Below, piece after piece: positions 60,463 through 64,000 of a stretch of DNA of 64,000 bases. The position numbers and the translations under genes are program-made. The stretch is from the NCBI RefSeq assembly GCF_026625045.1, contig NZ_CP113089.1:2046001-2110000 (forward strand). The letters run 5' to 3'. A model generated the notes under the pieces. The model worked only from the letters and a program-made list of their open reading frames with translations. It was not told where the DNA came from and did no database searches. The stretch comes from Microcella daejeonensis. Lineage in GTDB: Bacteria > Actinomycetota > Actinomycetes > Actinomycetales > Microbacteriaceae. Every line of letters begins with the position of its first letter. The stretch's first letter is position 1.

Positions 60463-61917
60463 GTGACCGTGAACCCCCTCGCTCCCGCGCGGCTCCGCCA
60501 CCCGGAGGACGCGAACGCGCTCGCCGCCGCCGTGTGGCCCGGGTCAGCGCGGCGCGACGAGACCGGCGCGCTCGAGATCGGCGGCGTCCCGGCGACGCGG
60601 CTCGCGGCATCCCACGGCACCCCGCTCTACGTCATCGACGAGGCGGATGCCCGCCACCGGGCCGTGCGCACCCGCCGCGCCTTCGACGCGGCCTTCACCG
60701 CCATCGGCAGCCGCGCCACGGTGTACTACGCCGGCAAGGCGTTCCTCAGCACCGAGATCGCGCGCTGGATGTCGGCCGACGGTCTCAACATCGACGTCGC
60801 GAGCGGCGGCGAGCTCGCTGTCGTGCTCGCGGCCGGGGTCGACCCCGCACGGGTCGGCCTGCACGGCAACAACAAGTCGCTGCGCGAGATCGACCGCGCG
60901 GTCGGCGTCGGCGTCGGCGCGATCGTCATCGACTCGCTCGTCGAGATCGAGCGCATCGCCGCGGCGGCCGAGCGGCACGGCCGCACGCAGGCCGTGCGGC
61001 TGCGCATCAACTCGGGCGTGCACGCGCACACCCACGAGTACCTCGCCACCGCGCGGGAGGACCAAAAGTTCGGCATCCCGCTCGCCGAGGCGCCCGCCGC
61101 GGTCGCCGCCATCCGCGCGCACGCCCCGCACCTGCGGTTCCTCGGGCTGCACTCGCACATCGGCTCGCAGATCTTCGTCGTCGACGGGTTCCTCGAAGCG
61201 GCCCGGCGCCTGCTCGCGCTGCACGCGACCCTGCTCGATGGCGGCGAGGTTCCCGAGCTCAACCTCGGCGGCGGCTTCGGCATCGCCTACCTCGAGGGCG
61301 ACGACCCGCTGCCGATCGAGCGCATCGCGGAGGGGCTCGCCGAGGCGGTGGCCTCCGTGTGCGGCGAGCTGGGCATCCCGGTACCGGCGATCGCGGTCGA
61401 ACCGGGGCGCACGATCATCGGCCCCGCGGGGGTGACCCTGTACGAGGTGGGCACGACGAAGGACGTCGTGGTCGGCCTCGAGGGCGGCGGCACGGCCGTG
61501 CGGCGCTACGTGAGCGTCGACGGCGGCATGAGCGACAACGCCCGCCCAGCCCTCTACGGCGCCGACTACGGCGTGCGGCTGGCCGGTCGCGTCTCCGACG
61601 CCGACCCCGCGCTCGTGCGCCTCGCCGGCAAGCACTGCGAGAGCGGCGACATCGTCGTGCACGCCGACTACCTGCCCGGTGACGTGACCCCCGGCGACCT
61701 CGTCGCCGTGCCCGCGACCGGTGCGTATTGCTTCTCGCTCGCGAGCAACTACAACTACCTCGCCCGCCCCGCCGTCGTCGCCGTGCGCGACGGCATCGAC
61801 CGCGTCATCGTGCGCGGCGAGACGGAGGAGGATCTGCTGCGCCGCGACGTGCTCGCCGGCGCCGGCACCGGCGCCGACGCCGCAACCGCAGTCGAACGAC
61901 AAGGAGACCCCGCGTGA
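60463..61917 (+). CDS. lysA: Diaminopimelate decarboxylase
   Basis: A 484-residue PLP enzyme (alanine-racemase-fold) that makes lysine from meso-diaminopimelate. PLP lysine is Lys92 in YYAGKAFLST; HSHIGSQ, the phosphate-binding GGGFGIAY, EPGR and CESGD with the intersubunit Cys are present. An N-terminal extension of about 40 residues is typical for Actinobacteria. Start GTG at 60463, with 60469 an alternative. TAAACT at 60395 may be the promoter. The stop overlaps hom. Confidence 0.94.
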   Translation: MTVNPLAPARLRHPEDANALAAAVWPGSARRDETGALEIGGVPATRLAASHGTPLYVIDEADARHRAVRTRRAFDAAFTAIGSRATVYYAGKAFLSTEIARWMSADGLNIDVASGGELAVVLAAGVDPARVGLHGNNKSLREIDRAVGVGVGAIVIDSLVEIERIAAAAERHGRTQAVRLRINSGVHAHTHEYLATAREDQKFGIPLAEAPAAVAAIRAHAPHLRFLGLHSHIGSQIFVVDGFLEAARRLLALHATLLDGGEVPELNLGGGFGIAYLEGDDPLPIERIAEGLAEAVASVCGELGIPVPAIAVEPGRTIIGPAGVTLYEVGTTKDVVVGLEGGGTAVRRYVSVDGGMSDNARPALYGADYGVRLAGRVSDADPALVRLAGKHCESGDIVVHADYLPGDVTPGDLVAVPATGAYCFSLASNYNYLARPAVVAVRDGIDRVIVRGETEEDLLRRDVLAGAGTGADAATAVERQGDPA

Positions 61918-63242
61918 TCGAGTACCGAAACCTGCGCATCGCCGTCCTCGGCGGCGGATCCGTCGGATCCCAGGTCGCCGACCAGCTGCTGCGCCACGGC
62001 GACGAGCTCGGCTCGCGCATCGGCGCCGGCCTCGAGCTCGTGGGCGTCGCGGTGCGAGATGTGGATGCCCCGCGCGACACCGAGATCCCGCGCGAGCTGC
62101 TCACCGCCGACGCCGAGAGCCTCATCCTGGGCTCCGACATCGTCGTCGAGCTCATGGGCGGCATCGAGCCCGCGCGCACGCTCATCCTGCAGGCCCTGAA
62201 CTCGGGAGCGGACGTCGTCACCGCCAACAAGGCGCTCCTCGCCACCCACGGCCCCGAGCTCTTCGAGGCCGCCGAGCAGGTCGGCGCCCAGCTCTACTAC
62301 GAGGCCGCCGTGGGCGGGGCCATCCCGATCATCCGGCCGCTGCGCGATTCGCTCGCGGGCGACCGCGTCGAGCGCATCCTCGGCATCGTGAACGGCACGA
62401 CGAACTTCATCCTCGACCGCATGGACCGCCACGGCGAGAGCATGGAGGAGGCGCTCGCGACGGCGACCGAGCTCGGCTACGCCGAGGCCGACCCCACGGC
62501 CGACATCGAGGGCTTCGACGCGGCGCAGAAGGCCGCGCTGCTCGCGAGCCTCGCCTTCCACACGCGCATCCCGCTCGACGAGGTGCACCGCGAGGGCATC
62601 ACGCAGGTGACGCTCGACGACGTGCGCGCGGCGCGCAAGGCCGGCTACGTGGTCAAGCTGCTCGCCATCTGCGAGCGCATCGTCGACGCCGCGGCTTCCG
62701 TCGACGGCGTCTCCGCCCGCGTCTACCCGGCCCTCGTGCCGCTCGACCACCCCCTCGCGGCGGTGCACGGCGCCAACAACGCGATCTTCGTCGAGGCCGA
62801 GGCCGCGGGCCCCCTCATGTTCTACGGCGCCGGCGCCGGCGGCATCCAGACGGCCTCGGCCGTGCTCGGCGACGTGGTCTCGGCCGCCCGTCGGCACGTC
62901 GTCGGCGGCCCGGGTGTGGCAGAGTCGACGAATGCCGACCTGACGGTGCTGCCCATCAGCGCCGTCACCACCCGCTACCAGATCACCCTCCAGGTGGCGG
63001 ACGAACCCGGCGTGCTCGCGCGAATCGCCACCCTTTTCAGCGAGCACGGGGTCTCCCTCGAGACGATCGAGCAGTCGATCGTCGCCTCCGACGCCGAGCA
63101 GGCGGGCAGCGCGCCCGCGGCTACCCTGGTGATCGGCACCCATGAGGCCCGGGAGGCCGATCTCGCCGCAACGGTCGCGGCACTGACCACCAGCACGGTC
63201 GTCCACAGCGTGACCGGCGTGCTGCGAGTAGAAGGACTGTAG
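61914..63242 (+). CDS. hom: Homoserine dehydrogenase
   Basis: A 442-residue enzyme reducing aspartate semialdehyde to homoserine, feeding methionine and threonine. NAD(P) loop [13 protein letters not shown] at about 13-25; VTANKALL; catalytic [11 protein letters not shown] and [21 protein letters not shown]-terminal ACT domain (about 355-440: [19 protein letters not shown]) allows threonine feedback control. GTG start with AAGGAG upstream; overlaps the lysA stop by 4 bp. thrC follows after 5 bp. Confidence 0.95.
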   Translation: MIEYRNLRIAVLGGGSVGSQVADQLLRHGDELGSRIGAGLELVGVAVRDVDAPRDTEIPRELLTADAESLILGSDIVVELMGGIEPARTLILQALNSGADVVTANKALLATHGPELFEAAEQVGAQLYYEAAVGGAIPIIRPLRDSLAGDRVERILGIVNGTTNFILDRMDRHGESMEEALATATELGYAEADPTADIEGFDAAQKAALLASLAFHTRIPLDEVHREGITQVTLDDVRAARKAGYVVKLLAICERIVDAAASVDGVSARVYPALVPLDHPLAAVHGANNAIFVEAEAAGPLMFYGAGAGGIQTASAVLGDVVSAARRHVVGGPGVAESTNADLTVLPISAVTTRYQITLQVADEPGVLARIATLFSEHGVSLETIEQSIVASDAEQAGSAPAATLVIGTHEAREADLAATVAALTTSTVVHSVTGVLRVEGL

Positions 63243-63247
63243 AAATC

Positions 63248-64000
63248 TTGTCGAAGCAGTGGCGCGGTCTCCTGCACGAGTACGCCGACCGTCTGAACAT
63301 CTCCGCGGCGACGCCGATCATCACGCTCGGCGAGGGCGGCACGCCGCTCATCCCGGCGCGGTACCTCTCCGAGCGCACCGGCGCCGACGTCTACGTGAAG
63401 TACGAGGGGATGAACCCCACGGGCTCCTTCAAGGACCGCGGTATGACGATGGCCATCTCGAAGGCCGTCGAGCACGGCGCGAAGGCCGTCATCTGCGCCT
63501 CGACCGGCAACACCTCGGCCTCGGCGGCCGCCTACGCCACGCACGCGGACATCACCGCCGCCGTGCTCGTGCCGGAGGGCAAGATCGCGCTCGGCAAGCT
63601 CAGCCAGGCGATCGCCCACAAGGCCGAGATCATCCAGATCGAGGGCAACTTCGACGACTGCCTCGAGATCGCGCGCGAGCTCGCCACCGGCTACCCGGTG
63701 CACCTCGTCAACTCCGTCAACCCCGATCGCATCGAGGGCCAGAAGACGGCCTCCTACGAGGTCGTCGAGGTGCTCGGCGACGCCCCCGACTTCCACCTTC
63801 TGCCGGTCGGCAACGCGGGCAACTACACCGCCTACCACCGCGGCTACCGCGAGGAGCTGGAGCGCGGTGTCACGACGAAGCTGCCCCGCATGTTCGGCTT
63901 CCAGGCCGCGGGCAGCGCCCCGCTCGTCACCGGCTCGGTCGTCAAGAAGCCCGAGACCATCGCGAGCGCCATCCGCATCGGCAACCCCGCCTCGTGGGAG
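63248..64000 (+). CDS. thrC: Threonine synthase (partial at window end)
   Basis: The first 251 residues of a PLP enzyme converting O-phosphohomoserine to threonine. PLP lysine is Lys62 in [26 protein letters not shown] and LPVGNAGNY bind PLP phosphate. Start TTG at 63248 with AAGGA about 11 nt upstream. It runs off the window, so the end, and probably thrB, lie beyond. It is coupled to hom. Confidence 0.93.
   Translation, partial: MSKQWRGLLHEYADRLNISAATPIITLGEGGTPLIPARYLSERTGADVYVKYEGMNPTGSFKDRGMTMAISKAVEHGAKAVICASTGNTSASAAAYATHADITAAVLVPEGKIALGKLSQAIAHKAEIIQIEGNFDDCLEIARELATGYPVHLVNSVNPDRIEGQKTASYEVVEVLGDAPDFHLLPVGNAGNYTAYHRGYREELERGVTTKLPRMFGFQAAGSAPLVTGSVVKKPETIASAIRIGNPASWE

Overview
The window is about 72% GC, gene-dense, and built from short operons on both strands. 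It reads as a chromosomal segment of a high-GC Actinobacterium, most likely in Microbacteriaceae. Supporting marks are the trigger factor / ClpP1-ClpP2 / ClpX cluster, an actinobacterial RpiB, a RamB-type regulator, a GTP-dependent PEPCK, a zinc-ribbon SCO7613-like giant membrane protein, argS-lysA-hom-thrC linkage, frequent GTG and TTG starts, and many genes whose start codon lies 6-7 nt after a TANNNT hexamer (likely leaderless mRNAs). I see no phage, transposase, integrase or CRISPR array. No gene-free stretch exceeds 300 bases; the longest are 39069-39304, 47101-47297 and 8285-8479.

Layout. 27-8284: amylosucrase (minus) divergent from an FAD oxidoreductase/cupin pair; then an SDR, RpiB, a Nei-type DNA glycosylase, a PaiB-like protein and an amidohydrolase. 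8480-15756: Dps, a 1236-residue membrane protein, an ECF sigma factor with a Pro/Glu-rich membrane protein, and small proteins. 15791-24074: tRNA-Gly and tRNA-Pro, tig, clpP1, clpP2, a minus-strand copper block (CopC, YcnI, an unknown membrane protein), clpX and a PNPOx-like protein. 24142-29717: an MFS exporter behind a dyad operator, then a kinase / pseudokinase-like membrane protein / NarL-type regulator unit. 28782-32330: metY and metX with a lipoprotein. 32491-41662: acyltransferase, SDRs, MFS, uracil-DNA glycosylase, GNAT, an SMR/TetR unit, lipoprotein and amidase.

41662-52824 is almost all minus strand: pckA, a sigma/anti-sigma-like pair, a TPM protein, PspA, a membrane acyltransferase-like protein with no normal start codon, an arginase-like protein, crotonase, a disulfide-reductase-like flavoprotein and a small HExxH protein. 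52939-56097: ramB, then a RimK-like ligase carrying a TrkA-C domain, divergent from a RimB-like aspartyl protease. 56212-64000: tRNA-Arg, transglutaminase-like protein, lipoprotein, argS, an LmeA-like protein, lysA, hom and the start of thrC.

How the parts work together: trigger factor and Clp form a protein-quality block; metX/metY and lysA/hom/thrC are the aspartate-family amino-acid pathway; RamB beside pckA suggests carbon-source control; CopC/YcnI suggest copper handling; TPM/PspA and two sigma units suggest envelope-stress responses. The strongest candidates for something under-described are the intact-kinase plus histidine-less-kinase pair (25574-28733), the RimK-TrkA_C/RimB module (54402-56097), and short tandem repeats running across three stop codons.
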